Shown piece by piece: positions 29,461 to 40,492 of a DNA stretch of 64,000 nt (position 1 is its first letter; the number at the start of each line of letters is the position of its first letter). The notes under the pieces are model-generated. The model worked only from the letters and a program-made list of their open reading frames with translations, was not told where the DNA came from and ran no database searches. A program made the translations under genes and the position numbers. This DNA comes from Dehalococcoidia bacterium (GTDB taxonomy: Bacteria > Chloroflexota > Dehalococcoidia > Lucifugimonadales > UBA3495), in the NCBI GenBank assembly GCA_022451925.1, contig JAKUNL010000020.1, positions 1-64,000 of the forward strand, written 5' to 3'.

Positions 29461-31320
29461 TTAATCAGACGTAGCAACAAGTTCCAACAATATTGGTCGT
29501 AGTTCCTCCATCAACGGTGGTAAGAACTCTTCCCATGTACCAACTATTCCGAAGTCAGACGAACGGAACATGACCGCCCTGCGGTTCTGGTTGATGGCTA
29601 TTATCACACCGGAGCGTTGCAATCCAACGGTGTGATTGAATGCTCCACGAATCCCTACTGCAATGTAGACCGTCGGTGCGATCGTCCTACCACTGATGCC
29701 AACCATCATCTGTTGTGCGAGCCAACCCTCATGAACCACGTCCCTTGTGGTGGCGATACTTGCTCCGACAGACCGCGCCATCTCTTGAACCTCGGCCATG
29801 TTCTCCGGAGCACCAAGCCCCATACCAACACCTATAACCACAGGGGATTTTGCTAGAAGGATACCTTCCAGATCCTCTTGGAAGTCTTCTTTCAACAACC
29901 GTATGTCTGGTCCGTCGAAGGGGAGCTGTGGTACATGTTCAACAGTCGCAACGGCACGCGGTTCCGGTATGGCCGGAGCAAGCAAACCTGGTCGAAGTGT
30001 CACCAGGTTAGGTAGGGTTTTAGACATTATAGGCGCTACTACGTTGCCACCCAAGGCGGGTTTCAGCTGTACCAATCGCCCATCTGCGTTTATCTCTAGA
30101 TCAATCGCATCTCCAGTCAGGCCCAGTTCCAATCTTGCGGCCAGACGAGAAGCCAGATCGCCGCCGTCAGCAGTTGCAGCGAACAGCAGTGCGTAGGGAT
30201 TTTCTCTCTCAACGGCAGCAGCAAAGGAGTTAGCAACCGCAAGGCCGCATACAGGTCCCAACTGGGAGTTATCCAGAACCAACACCCTGTCTGCTCCTTG
30301 AGTGGCCAGGATTGAAATTAACTCCTCGCTTGGTGGAGCTATAAGAACCGCCACCACTTCACTATTGGTAAATTGGGTCAGTTCCCGGGCTTTACCTAGT
30401 AATTCTAACGTCACGTGGGCCAAGCCGTTTTTGGTGTTTTCAGCAACGACCCAGATGCTCTTCTTCTTCCCAGAAGGGTATCTGGGAAGTATGACAAAGT
30501 CCTGTCCTGCGCTAGACTCAGATTCAACAGCGAGTTCTGCTAGGCGCAGTCTAAGCGCATCGGCTGTCTGTTTAGCGGCCTCTTCTGGTGTAGATTCTTC
30601 TAGCAGAACTCCCAGGCGGTTTGGCTCAACCAACCTGATCTCATCTACCCAGGTAGGCGAGCCATTAGCTCCAAACTGATCCAGGCTCAACGGCAAGTCA
30701 GCACAGGTGAGCACTTCTGCCGGAATACTTTGCGCTAGTTCCATATGCTCTTTGTCTGGATATAGTTCAGGGGCCACACCTTCGGTAACACAAATTACGG
30801 CTGGAAGCTCGCATTCAATAGTTTGAGATCCTTCGTCGGTCATCCTTTCCACGACCACAGACTTCCTATCTGAATGCAAGTGCAACTTCCGCACGTGGCT
30901 AACATGAGGTATGCCCATCATTTGAGCTATCTCCGGGCCAACCTGACCCGTTTCGCCGTCAGTGCTATTTCGCCCGCAGATAATTAAGTCGGGCTGTTCC
31001 TTCGCCAATATCAAAGATAACGCCCGAGAAGTTGCTAGAGTGTCTGAACCAGCCAGAGCCCGGTCGGAGAGCAAAACAGCACGGTCAGCACCTAGTGCCA
31101 CGCAGGTTGTGAGCCCTTCATTGGTTGAAGGTGGTCCCATGGAAATTACCACCACTTCATCGTCGTGCGCATTCTTCAACTCAACCGCACGGACAAGTCC
31201 CAACAAGTCAAACGGGTTAATCTCAGAAGGAACGCCTTCGCGAACAATAGTCTTGGATTCATAATCAAATTTGATACGTGCAATCACAGGCACGTATTTC
31301 ATGCATACTGCTATTTTCAT
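29461..31320 (-). CDS. Fused electron transfer flavoprotein (EtfB domain followed by EtfA domain)
   Basis: 619 aa: N-terminal MKIAVCMKYVP...INPFDLLGLVRAVELK and CGRNSTDGETGQVGPEIAQMMG (beta); C-terminal IWVVAENTKNGLAHVTLELLGKARELT...YIAVGIRGAFNHTVGLQRSGVIIAINQN (alpha). Confidence 0.92.
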   Translation of the reverse strand: MKIAVCMKYVPVIARIKFDYESKTIVREGVPSEINPFDLLGLVRAVELKNAHDDEVVVISMGPPSTNEGLTTCVALGADRAVLLSDRALAGSDTLATSRALSLILAKEQPDLIICGRNSTDGETGQVGPEIAQMMGIPHVSHVRKLHLHSDRKSVVVERMTDEGSQTIECELPAVICVTEGVAPELYPDKEHMELAQSIPAEVLTCADLPLSLDQFGANGSPTWVDEIRLVEPNRLGVLLEESTPEEAAKQTADALRLRLAELAVESESSAGQDFVILPRYPSGKKKSIWVVAENTKNGLAHVTLELLGKARELTQFTNSEVVAVLIAPPSEELISILATQGADRVLVLDNSQLGPVCGLAVANSFAAAVERENPYALLFAATADGGDLASRLAARLELGLTGDAIDLEINADGRLVQLKPALGGNVVAPIMSKTLPNLVTLRPGLLAPAIPEPRAVATVEHVPQLPFDGPDIRLLKEDFQEDLEGILLAKSPVVIGVGMGLGAPENMAEVQEMARSVGASIATTRDVVHEGWLAQQMMVGISGRTIAPTVYIAVGIRGAFNHTVGLQRSGVIIAINQNRRAVMFRSSDFGIVGTWEEFLPPLMEELRPILLELVATSD

Positions 31321-31365
31321 AAGTAGCTCGGCCTCTTTGGGCGGCTATTTCCCTTCGAATAGATT

Positions 31366-32751
31366 CTAATCGCTGTCGGATACATTCGCACCCAGGAGTT
31401 CCTCTCTGACTTCTGAAGTAAGTCGTTCCAACTTCCCACTGAGGCCGACCGGGAATCGAGGTGGGTTTTTCAAAACTTTGAACCGGTCATCCAGAGCCGA
31501 GAAGTCTTCCTGAAAACGCGCCCTTATCTCTTCGAGTGATGTCGCAGGCGAAGTCCGTTCACCCTTTTTCATGAATTCTTCTAAGAGCGGCAATCCACCA
31601 GGTAAATTTTCACTCTCCAAGGCGATAATGTCTCGGGCGAACATCCCCTTCATATCTTTCGTCCGATACACTTGCTTAGCACCTGGCAACGATGCTTTAT
31701 CTCGGCTGAGTTTCATAACAGGCTTGCCGTCATAGGAGACCAGTTTGTATCCCATATCCGACCATGGAGCGTCTGCCGAAACTCCCGCCTTCGTTCCAAC
31801 ACCGTACATATCGATAGGTGCGCCTACTTCCGTCAGAGCTTCCAATTCGTATTCGTCAAGTCCGCCACTGGCCAATATTTTGACGTATGCTAGACCAGAA
31901 GAGTCTAATATCCTGCGCACCTTACGGCTCAATTCGTTAAAGTTACCTGAGTCCAAGCGAACAGCGACCAGGTTGTTGCCATTTTCTTCTAGTTCTTTCG
32001 CAACCTGCACAGCGTTCCAGGTACCCGTGATTGTGTCGTAAGTGTCCACCAACAACACAGTTCGATCGGGAAAGGATTCAGCATAGGCCCTGAAAGCAGT
32101 AAGTTCCGAAGAAAAACTTGAAATAAAAGAGTGGGCCATCGTGCCCACTGGGGGTATCCCGTAACGGCTAGCAGCCAAAACGTTGCTGGTTGAACTGAAC
32201 CCGGCGATATAGCTAGCACGGGCCATCTTCAATGCGGCGTCGGTCCCCTGTGTCCGTCTAGATGCAAAATCGGCGATTCCGCGCCCTTGAGCTGCCCAAA
32301 CGCAACGGGCAGCTTTGGTCGCCAGTAAGCATTGGAGGTTTACCTGGTTAATAATAAGCGTCTCAGCCAGTTGTGCCTCTATCAGCGGCGCTGTTATTTC
32401 AATCGCAGGCTCTTCCGTGAAATACAACCGACCTTCCGGAATAGCACGAACACTGCCTGTGAATTTTAGGCCCTTGAGATATTCTAGAAAATCATTAGCG
32501 AACATACCGGTGGACTTCAGGTAGTCAATAGACTCTACGCTAAAGCTCAGATTACAGAGGTAATCCAAAACGGCTTCAAGACCCGCAGCGATAAAGTATC
32601 CGCGATTATCAGGATACGTTCGTGTGAATAGACTGAAGGTTGCAACGGCGTTCATACCCTGACGGAAGAACGCTTGAGACATGGTCAATTCATAGAGATC
32701 CGTAAAGAGCCCCAAGTCGTCAAGTGGTAGTGGCAGTTCGGGTGAACTCAT
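31366..32751 (-). CDS. Nicotinate phosphoribosyltransferase
   Basis: LGLFTDLYELTMSQAFFRQGM, FASRRTQGTDAALKMARASYIAGFSSTSNVLAA, MAHSFISSF, VRLDSGNF. Confidence 0.93.
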   Translation of the reverse strand: MSSPELPLPLDDLGLFTDLYELTMSQAFFRQGMNAVATFSLFTRTYPDNRGYFIAAGLEAVLDYLCNLSFSVESIDYLKSTGMFANDFLEYLKGLKFTGSVRAIPEGRLYFTEEPAIEITAPLIEAQLAETLIINQVNLQCLLATKAARCVWAAQGRGIADFASRRTQGTDAALKMARASYIAGFSSTSNVLAASRYGIPPVGTMAHSFISSFSSELTAFRAYAESFPDRTVLLVDTYDTITGTWNAVQVAKELEENGNNLVAVRLDSGNFNELSRKVRRILDSSGLAYVKILASGGLDEYELEALTEVGAPIDMYGVGTKAGVSADAPWSDMGYKLVSYDGKPVMKLSRDKASLPGAKQVYRTKDMKGMFARDIIALESENLPGGLPLLEEFMKKGERTSPATSLEEIRARFQEDFSALDDRFKVLKNPPRFPVGLSGKLERLTSEVREELLGANVSDSD

Positions 32752-32883
32752 CTAGAAGAAAGGTCCAGCAGGGTCATTTATTCCGTAACAAGCATGACAG
32801 GGTTCCCGTGAGTTAGCGGATATTATGTTTCCGTCCCGAAAGTGTGTCAACCATATCTGAGCGTGGTTCACACCTGATGGCAT
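32752..32883 (-). CDS. Small Cys-containing ORF (43 aa) abutting NAPRT
   Basis: MPSGVNHAQIWLTHFRDGNIISANSREPCHACYGINDPAGPFF; its TAG stop lies immediately before the NAPRT ATG (TTCTTCTAGATGAG). Confidence 0.5.
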   Translation of the reverse strand: MPSGVNHAQIWLTHFRDGNIISANSREPCHACYGINDPAGPFF

Positions 32884-32980
32884 TCCACTACGGAACCTCT
32901 CTCCTTGACAGGTTGCCGGCCCCTTAGTAACATTTAGCCGAACCAAAAAACGCGCTTAAAACTCGACTGCAACTCAGAAA

Positions 32981-33106
32981 CCCTTATCCAGAACGGCAGA
33001 GGGGACGGCCCGATGAAGCCTAGCAACCGATCTGAGTCCGGTACGGACGTAGACACGGTGCTAATTCCGTCGGCTGGCGATAACGACGTCAGGCGAAAGA
33101 TAAGGG
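32981..33106 (+). promoter_or_regulatory. SAM-I (S-box) riboswitch aptamer
   Basis: P1 CCCTTATC/GATAAGGG; core CCAGAACGGCAGAGGGGACGGCCCGATGAAGCCTAGCAACC and GGTGCTAATTCCGTCGGCTGGCGATAACGACGTCAGGCGAAAGATAAGGG fit the S-box consensus. Confidence 0.95.
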
Positions 33107-33124
33107 GGGCTCAGTGGAACTGTG

Positions 33125-33154
33125 AGCTTCTCTATTTCTTGAGAAGCTTTTTTT
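33125..33154 (+). terminator. Riboswitch expression-platform terminator
   Basis: AGCTTCTC-tatttctt-GAGAAGCT followed by TTTTTTAT, 19 nt after the aptamer. Confidence 0.9.
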
Positions 33155-33234
33155 ATGCCACACGCCTACCGAATACCATTCTGAGTACCATCTCAGAATT
33201 TTAAGAACGAATACAAACCGCTTTCGAAACGCCC

Positions 33235-34293
33235 TTGGAGAATAATCCGGTGAACGAGATTCGACCCATTGAATGGGCCAACGGGACTCTTAGACTACTT
33301 GACCAAACCCGCCTACCAGCCGAAGAGGTCAATATAGAGCTGCATGGGTATCTGGAAGCGGTCAACGCCATCAAGACAATGCAAGTGCGCGGCGCGCCGG
33401 CCATCGGAGTCACTGCCGCTTATGCAGTGGCCATGGCAGCCCGAGATATTGACACGACTGACAAGCCAACCTTCATGCGTAAACTGACCGAAGCAGGTGG
33501 CATAATCAAAGCTGCCCGACCCACCGCTGTTAATCTAATGTGGGCAGTTGACCGAATGATCGCTATAGCCGATACAGAACCAGATACCCCAAGCATAAAA
33601 TCGCGGCTTCTATCAGAAGCTATCGCCATGGAAAAGGAAGACGAGGTCATCAACCGCCGCATGGGAGTTAACGGCAAAGACCTTATTCCTGATGGCGGAT
33701 CGGTATTGACTCACTGCAACGCCGGAGCGCTAGCAACAGCCGCCTTTGGAACGGCAGTTGGAGTTATCCGGGCCAACTGGGAAGACGGCAAACGGTTTAA
33801 TGTATTCAATACAGAGACGAGACCGTTTCTTCAGGGTGCGAGATTGACCGCTTGGGAGTTCAAGAAACTTGGTATACCATCCACTCTGGTGGTCGACTCA
33901 GCCGCTGGAATGCTGATGAAAAGAGGCGAAATTGGCTGTGTAATAACCGGAGCAGACCGCATTGCCGCCAACGGTGACACGGCTAACAAGATCGGCACCT
34001 ACGGCCTGGCAGTACTCGCTAAAGAAAACGGGATACCCTTCTATGTCGCTGCTCCCATCAGTACTGTTGACATAAGTTTAAGTAACGGCGACCAGATCGA
34101 GATTGAAGAACGTTCGTCAAACGAGATAACAGAATTTCGCGGAGTCCCAATTGCTCCCGATGGGGTAGAGGCGTTCAACCCAGGATTCGACGTTACGCCA
34201 GCAAAATACTTAAGCGCAATCATTACCGAAGCCGGTATCATCCGCCCTCCATTCAATAAGAATCTAAATTCGGCTGTGAACTCAGACGTATAG
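33235..34293 (+). CDS. mtnA: S-methyl-5-thioribose-1-phosphate isomerase
   Basis: MQVRGAPAIGVTAAYAVAMA, THCNAGALATAAFGTAVGVIRANWEDGKRFNVFNTETRPFLQGARLTAWE, VITGADRIAANGDTANKIGTYGLAVLAKENGIPFYVAAP; GTG at 33250 with upstream GGAG may be the true start. Confidence 0.96.
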   Translation: MENNPVNEIRPIEWANGTLRLLDQTRLPAEEVNIELHGYLEAVNAIKTMQVRGAPAIGVTAAYAVAMAARDIDTTDKPTFMRKLTEAGGIIKAARPTAVNLMWAVDRMIAIADTEPDTPSIKSRLLSEAIAMEKEDEVINRRMGVNGKDLIPDGGSVLTHCNAGALATAAFGTAVGVIRANWEDGKRFNVFNTETRPFLQGARLTAWEFKKLGIPSTLVVDSAAGMLMKRGEIGCVITGADRIAANGDTANKIGTYGLAVLAKENGIPFYVAAPISTVDISLSNGDQIEIEERSSNEITEFRGVPIAPDGVEAFNPGFDVTPAKYLSAIITEAGIIRPPFNKNLNSAVNSDV

Positions 34294-34296
34294 ATT

Positions 34297-35169
34297 ATGA
34301 GTATGGAACACAAAGCGACAATAGCAGTTATCGGAGGAAGTGGTCTGTATGAAATGGACGGATTAACCGACGTTGATACCGTGGATGTGGATACGCCTTT
34401 CGGTAAACCCAGCGATTTGATTACGGTGGGAGAACTGGAGGGAGTTAAAGTAGCCTTCCTGCCTCGCCATGGTAAGGGCCATCGGTTCGGCCCTTCTCAA
34501 ATCCCTGTCAGAGCCAACATCTACGCTTTAAAGACATTAGGTGTTGAGCGAATCATCTCCGTGAGTGCTGTTGGAAGCCTAAAAGAAGAACTCGCACCGC
34601 TCAATCTGGTAATCCCTAACCAGTTAATCGACCGGACTCGACTGCGGAACGGTACTTTTTTCGATACTGACATCGTTGTCCACGTAGCAATGGCCGAGCC
34701 GTTCTGCTCCGACGCGAGCAACGTAGTCTACCAAAGCGCCCAAGCCTTGGATATCAACGTTCACTACGGCGGTACCATGGTGGTAATGGAAGGACCTGCA
34801 TTCTCAACAAAAGCAGAATCGCTCATGTACCGTTCTTGGGGAGCAGACATAATCGGTATGACCGCTCTTCCCGAAGCAAAACTGGCACGTGAAGCTGAAA
34901 TCTGCTACGCCACAATGGCTTGGGTCACCGACTACGACTGCTGGCACCAATCGGCCGAGTCCGTTACTGTGGACATGGTAATTGCAAACCTGGTCAAGAA
35001 TGTAGAAACATCAAAAGCGATGCTCCAACAGGTACTACCGGCCCTCAGCAAGAAGCGAAATTGCTCCTGTGAGTTCGCCTTACGGGATGCAATCATCACT
35101 CAAAAAGACCAGATACCTGAAGACCTAAAACAAAACCTTGCCCCGATAACGGGTAAATATTTAAGTTAG
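34297..35169 (+). CDS. mtnP: S-methyl-5'-thioadenosine phosphorylase (MTAP/PNP family)
   Basis: AVIGGSGLYEMDGL, FLPRHGKGHRFGPSQIPVRANIYALKTLGVERIISVSAVGSL, MEGPAFSTKAESLMYRSWGADIIGMTALPEAKLAREAEICYATMAWVTDYDCW. Confidence 0.95.
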   Translation: MSMEHKATIAVIGGSGLYEMDGLTDVDTVDVDTPFGKPSDLITVGELEGVKVAFLPRHGKGHRFGPSQIPVRANIYALKTLGVERIISVSAVGSLKEELAPLNLVIPNQLIDRTRLRNGTFFDTDIVVHVAMAEPFCSDASNVVYQSAQALDINVHYGGTMVVMEGPAFSTKAESLMYRSWGADIIGMTALPEAKLAREAEICYATMAWVTDYDCWHQSAESVTVDMVIANLVKNVETSKAMLQQVLPALSKKRNCSCEFALRDAIITQKDQIPEDLKQNLAPITGKYLS

Positions 35170-35196
35170 AGACCAGCTAGGTCCAGGAGGACATAA

Positions 35197-35556
35197 ATGC
35201 CTAGACAAGACCCAGGCGAACCGTATTTCAGGGTTGATTCAGCCGAAGGACAATCTATCATAGCTGCTGATCCAGACGGAACCATGGTGATTGATGTTCG
35301 ACGCGATGACGAATGGGTCACCGGCCACGTAGCCGGTGCTATCCACATCCCAGTAGACGACCTGACCGACCGAATCAGCGAGATTCCTACCGATAAGAAA
35401 CTACTGTTCATCTGCGCTGCTGGAGTCCGCAGCGGCTTGGCCTGCGAGATGGTAGGGGCCATGGGTTACGATTCCGAAAACCTCTACAACATCGACGACG
35501 GTACCCCTTCATGGATTGCCGGAGGACATCCCACATCTTACGGTGAAGACGATTAA
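35197..35556 (+). CDS. Rhodanese-like domain protein
   Basis: MVIDVRRDDEWVTGHVAGAIHIPVDDL and LLFICAAGVRSGLACEMVGAMGY (CAAGVRS active loop). Confidence 0.9.
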   Translation: MPRQDPGEPYFRVDSAEGQSIIAADPDGTMVIDVRRDDEWVTGHVAGAIHIPVDDLTDRISEIPTDKKLLFICAAGVRSGLACEMVGAMGYDSENLYNIDDGTPSWIAGGHPTSYGEDD

Positions 35557-35654
35557 TGCCCGTGTGATTAATCACGGTCAATTTAATAAGACCACATAAT
35601 TCCAAATGCGTGGTCGCAAAAACAGGTCCGCAAAAACATACCCACGAGACCTGA

Positions 35655-36941
<1,287 letters not shown>

Positions 36942-37026
36942 GTTAAGCCTTCCCACACCATGAACCAATAGAATTACCGTGCCTGGGATTAAAGTACATC
37001 CCAGGTATATTACAGGAGAAATAATC

Positions 37027-38235
37027 ATGCCAATGCTCTTTCATGAATCCCCAAGCTACCTACTGACGTCTGAGTCGGTAACTGAAGGTCACCCAGACAA
37101 ACTATGTGACCAAATCTCCGACGGAGTCTTAGACGCCGTCCTCAAAGACGATCCTATGGGTCGCGTTGCCTGTGAGACCGCCGTCACAAATGGCCTGGTA
37201 GTCGTCATGGGTGAGATAACCACATCTTCTAACATAGACGTTCCCACAATAGTACGAGACACGCTGGCTCGAGCTGGATACACGGACTCGGAATACGGCA
37301 TTGACTCCAAGAGTTGCGGGGTAATGGTCGCCATTCAGGAGCAATCCCAAGACATAAGCAAGGGTGTAACCACTGCATTGGAACAACGCGGTGGCGCCGC
37401 TGAAGAGGCCATGCTGGCCACTGGAGCCGGCGACCAGGGAATGATGGTTGGCTTCGCCTGCAACGAGACCCCAGAACTTCTACCTCTAACCGTGAGCCTG
37501 TCCCAGCGTCTAGTTGAGCAATTGGCATTGGTCCGGAAAGAGGGCGTTGTCCCTTACCTCAGGCCAGACGGGAAGTCCCAGGTTACAGTTGAATATCGTC
37601 ATGGTGTAGCGGCCCGTGTTGACACAGTGGTCATCAGCACACAGCACGACCCAGAAGCAAGCAACGAACAAATTGAAAAAGACGTCATTGACCATGTCAT
37701 AAAAAAAATAGTCCCCGCTGATCTAATCGACAATGACACCAAAATATTTGTAAACCCGAGCGGACGTTTCGTAATTGGCGGTCCGGCCGGTGACAGCGGG
37801 TTAACTGGTAGAAAGATTCTAGTTGATACCTATGGTGGCATCGCCCGACACGGGGGTGGAGCTTTCTCAGGCAAAGATCCGACAAAGGTTGACAGATCAG
37901 CGGCCTATGCCGCTCGCTACGTTGCAAAGAACCTAGTAGCCGCTGGACTGGCTGACCGTGCCGAGGTTTTAGTCTCCTACGCCATCGGTGTAGCGACTCC
38001 GATATCAGTGGCAGTTGAGACCTTCGACACTAATAAGGTCGACAGCGAAAAAATTCATGAGTTGGTAGCCAAGCACTTTGACCTGCGTCCTGCAGCTATC
38101 ATCAGAGATCTGGATCTACGCCGCCCCATTTACCAGCCCACAGCAGCCTACGGCCACTTCGGACGGGACGGACTGAACCTGAGCTGGGAACAAACAGATA
38201 AGGCTGACGCTCTACGAGCCGACGCCGGACTATAA
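37027..38235 (+). CDS. metK: Methionine adenosyltransferase
   Basis: [91 protein letters not shown] upstream of ATG 37027. Confidence 0.97.
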   Translation: MPMLFHESPSYLLTSESVTEGHPDKLCDQISDGVLDAVLKDDPMGRVACETAVTNGLVVVMGEITTSSNIDVPTIVRDTLARAGYTDSEYGIDSKSCGVMVAIQEQSQDISKGVTTALEQRGGAAEEAMLATGAGDQGMMVGFACNETPELLPLTVSLSQRLVEQLALVRKEGVVPYLRPDGKSQVTVEYRHGVAARVDTVVISTQHDPEASNEQIEKDVIDHVIKKIVPADLIDNDTKIFVNPSGRFVIGGPAGDSGLTGRKILVDTYGGIARHGGGAFSGKDPTKVDRSAAYAARYVAKNLVAAGLADRAEVLVSYAIGVATPISVAVETFDTNKVDSEKIHELVAKHFDLRPAAIIRDLDLRRPIYQPTAAYGHFGRDGLNLSWEQTDKADALRADAGL

Positions 38236-38268
38236 ACCATCAACTAGTCTTAAAACGACACGACACAA

Positions 38269-38304
38269 AAAAGGGTCTTCGAATTAATACCGGAGACCCT
38301 TTTA
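38269..38304 (+). terminator. Intrinsic terminator after metK
   Basis: AAAAGGGTCTTCG/CGGAGACCCTTTT stem. Confidence 0.8.
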
Positions 38305-38552
38305 TCGTCAAATACCGTGTCTACCTTCTACCCACGCACCTGCAGTGTAACCAAGATTTACTCAAGCGGTTTCGAATAAAGTGTTATCCCCTAGTCGAGT
38401 TCCTTTTCTCCATTCGTGTACTTATTCAGTTTAAACCTCATAATGTAAGTTTTGGGGCGTTGTTTTTATATACCCGAGGCTCAGTATGACTGATTACAAC
38501 TAACGTTCCTTAAGATATGCTAGTCGCATTCAGCTAACGGGAGAAAACCGCA

Positions 38553-39965
38553 TTGACTGACATTAAATTCGGAACCGACGGCTGGCGCGCTTTAATCGCC
38601 GGCGATTTCACCTTTGAGAACGTGGCCCGTTGTGCTGAAGGACTATGTGAACACCTTAATGCAATAGGAATGGCGGACAAGGGGCTGGTTGTTGGTTACG
38701 ACACCAGATTTCTATCACAAGAGTTTGCCCAGACCGTTGCCAACGTCTGCTCCGCTAAGGGAATCAAAGTCTATCTGTCAGACAGACATGCACCCACCCC
38801 CGTACTCAGCTACAACGTGCTGCATCATCAGGCTGGTGGAGCCGCTATCATCACAGCTAGTCATAACCCAGCGCAATGGAACGGGTTTAAGTTCAAACCG
38901 GAGTACGCCGGCAGTGCCACTCAAGAGATAACGGACCGGTTGGAACGATCAATAGCACAACTCCCAACGCGATCTGTCGGTAGCATCATTGATAGACGTA
39001 ACAGCAGCCTCATAGTAAATATGGATCCAACGCCACCGTACTTAGATCGTATCGCGTCTCTGGTGGACTTGGATTTAATCAAGGATGCGGGATTGAACGT
39101 TTACATCGACTCGATGTACGGCTCAGGTGGTGGGTATTTGCCAACCATTCTTTCCGGCGGCAAGACCACTGTCACAGAAATACACGGCTCCCTTAATCCT
39201 GCGTTCCCCGGTATTGAGCAGCCAGAGCCCATTGCCCGAAATCTTACTCGAATATCGTCTCTCATGGCTAAAGGTGGGGCATCGGTCGGAGTTGCGCTTG
39301 ACGGAGACGCGGACCGCGTGGGAATCCTCGATGAAAATGGCCAGTTTGTCACCACCCTAGATACATTCTCCATGCTTGCCCAGTACCTACTAGAACAGAA
39401 AAAAATGCGCGGTGCTCTTGTCAAAGGTGTCACTTCGTCAATGGCGCTCAACAAACTAGGTGAAGCATATGGAGTGGACGTCCATGAATTACCGGTGGGC
39501 TTCAAAAACATCGGCCCAAAATTCAGTGAGGTTGATGCCATAATGGGTGGAGAGGAAAGCGGCGGGTTTGCGTTCAGGGGCCACATCCCAGAACGTGACG
39601 GAATACTCAGCGGTCTGTATTTCTTAGAGTACATGGCCACAACCGGAGAAAAGCCGACACGACTACTCCAACGACTAACAGACAAAGTCGGACCTCATTA
39701 CTACAACCGCAGAGATATCGCTTTCCAGATTTCTGATAGAGATCGAATCCTCAATCTAATAAACAATCCTGAGCTTGATACGATAGCCGGAATCCCCATT
39801 CTCGACAATGACACTATAGACGGCAAAAGGTTTCATATCAAAGAAGGATGGCTTGCGGTCCGGTTTTCCGGCACTGAACCCCTACTGCGTCTCTACGCTG
39901 AAGCCGTCGACCAAAACATAGTCACCAATTTGCTAGACGGTGCGATGCAATATCTCGAGATCTGA
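38553..39965 (+). CDS. Phosphoglucomutase/phosphomannomutase family
   Basis: KFGTDGWRALIAGDFTFENV, AAIITASHNPAQWNGFKFKPEY, GVALDGDADRVGILDENGQF, GGEESGGFAFRGHIPERDGI, AVRFSGTEPLLRLYAEA; TTG start. Confidence 0.94.
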   Translation: MTDIKFGTDGWRALIAGDFTFENVARCAEGLCEHLNAIGMADKGLVVGYDTRFLSQEFAQTVANVCSAKGIKVYLSDRHAPTPVLSYNVLHHQAGGAAIITASHNPAQWNGFKFKPEYAGSATQEITDRLERSIAQLPTRSVGSIIDRRNSSLIVNMDPTPPYLDRIASLVDLDLIKDAGLNVYIDSMYGSGGGYLPTILSGGKTTVTEIHGSLNPAFPGIEQPEPIARNLTRISSLMAKGGASVGVALDGDADRVGILDENGQFVTTLDTFSMLAQYLLEQKKMRGALVKGVTSSMALNKLGEAYGVDVHELPVGFKNIGPKFSEVDAIMGGEESGGFAFRGHIPERDGILSGLYFLEYMATTGEKPTRLLQRLTDKVGPHYYNRRDIAFQISDRDRILNLINNPELDTIAGIPILDNDTIDGKRFHIKEGWLAVRFSGTEPLLRLYAEAVDQNIVTNLLDGAMQYLEI

Positions 39966-39991
39966 AGTGAAATCTCCGGTCGGGTCACTCG

Positions 39992-40045
39992 AAAACGAAC
40001 AGAAAGCCCGCTCCTAATGTAAGGAGCGGGCTTTCTGTTCGTTTT
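39992..40045. terminator. Bidirectional terminator with 24-bp perfect arms
   Basis: AAAACGAACAGAAAGCCCGCTCCT-aatgta-AGGAGCGGGCTTTCTGTTCGTTTT between the convergent phosphomutase gene and rpsI. Confidence 0.93.
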
Positions 40046-40060
40046 GACCGCTGTGAGATT

Positions 40061-40471
40061 TTACCGCTTGGTGTACTGAGGAGCTCTACGGGCTCGCTTC
40101 AGACCATATTTTTTGCTTTCTTTTATTCTAGCGTCTCGGGTAATCAAACCAGCACGTCTAAGTCCAGGTTTCAGTTCAGCGTTATAGACGACCAATGCAC
40201 GTGCGATACCGTGTCGTATGGCTTCAGCTTGGGAGTTGACTCCGCCTCCGGCCACTTTGACGACCACTCTGAACTTATTCACGGTGTCACTGATTCGGAA
40301 AGCGTCGTTTATTGTCTTCTGCCAGGGGGCCCAATTAAAAAATTCGTCCATAGGTTTACCATTGACCAAGATCGGGCCACCATCATCCAGGTAAAGGCGC
40401 ACTCTTGCTATAGCAGTCTTACGCTTGCCCGTACCGTAATAATATGTCTGAGTTGTGTCAGCTTGTACCAA
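40061..40471 (-). CDS. rpsI: 30S ribosomal protein S9
   Basis: YYGTGKRKTAIARVRLYL...RAPQYTKR. Confidence 0.97.
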   Translation of the reverse strand: MVQADTTQTYYYGTGKRKTAIARVRLYLDDGGPILVNGKPMDEFFNWAPWQKTINDAFRISDTVNKFRVVVKVAGGGVNSQAEAIRHGIARALVVYNAELKPGLRRAGLITRDARIKESKKYGLKRARRAPQYTKR

Positions 40472-40492
40472 GTTGAGTTTGTCCTCCGTCCT

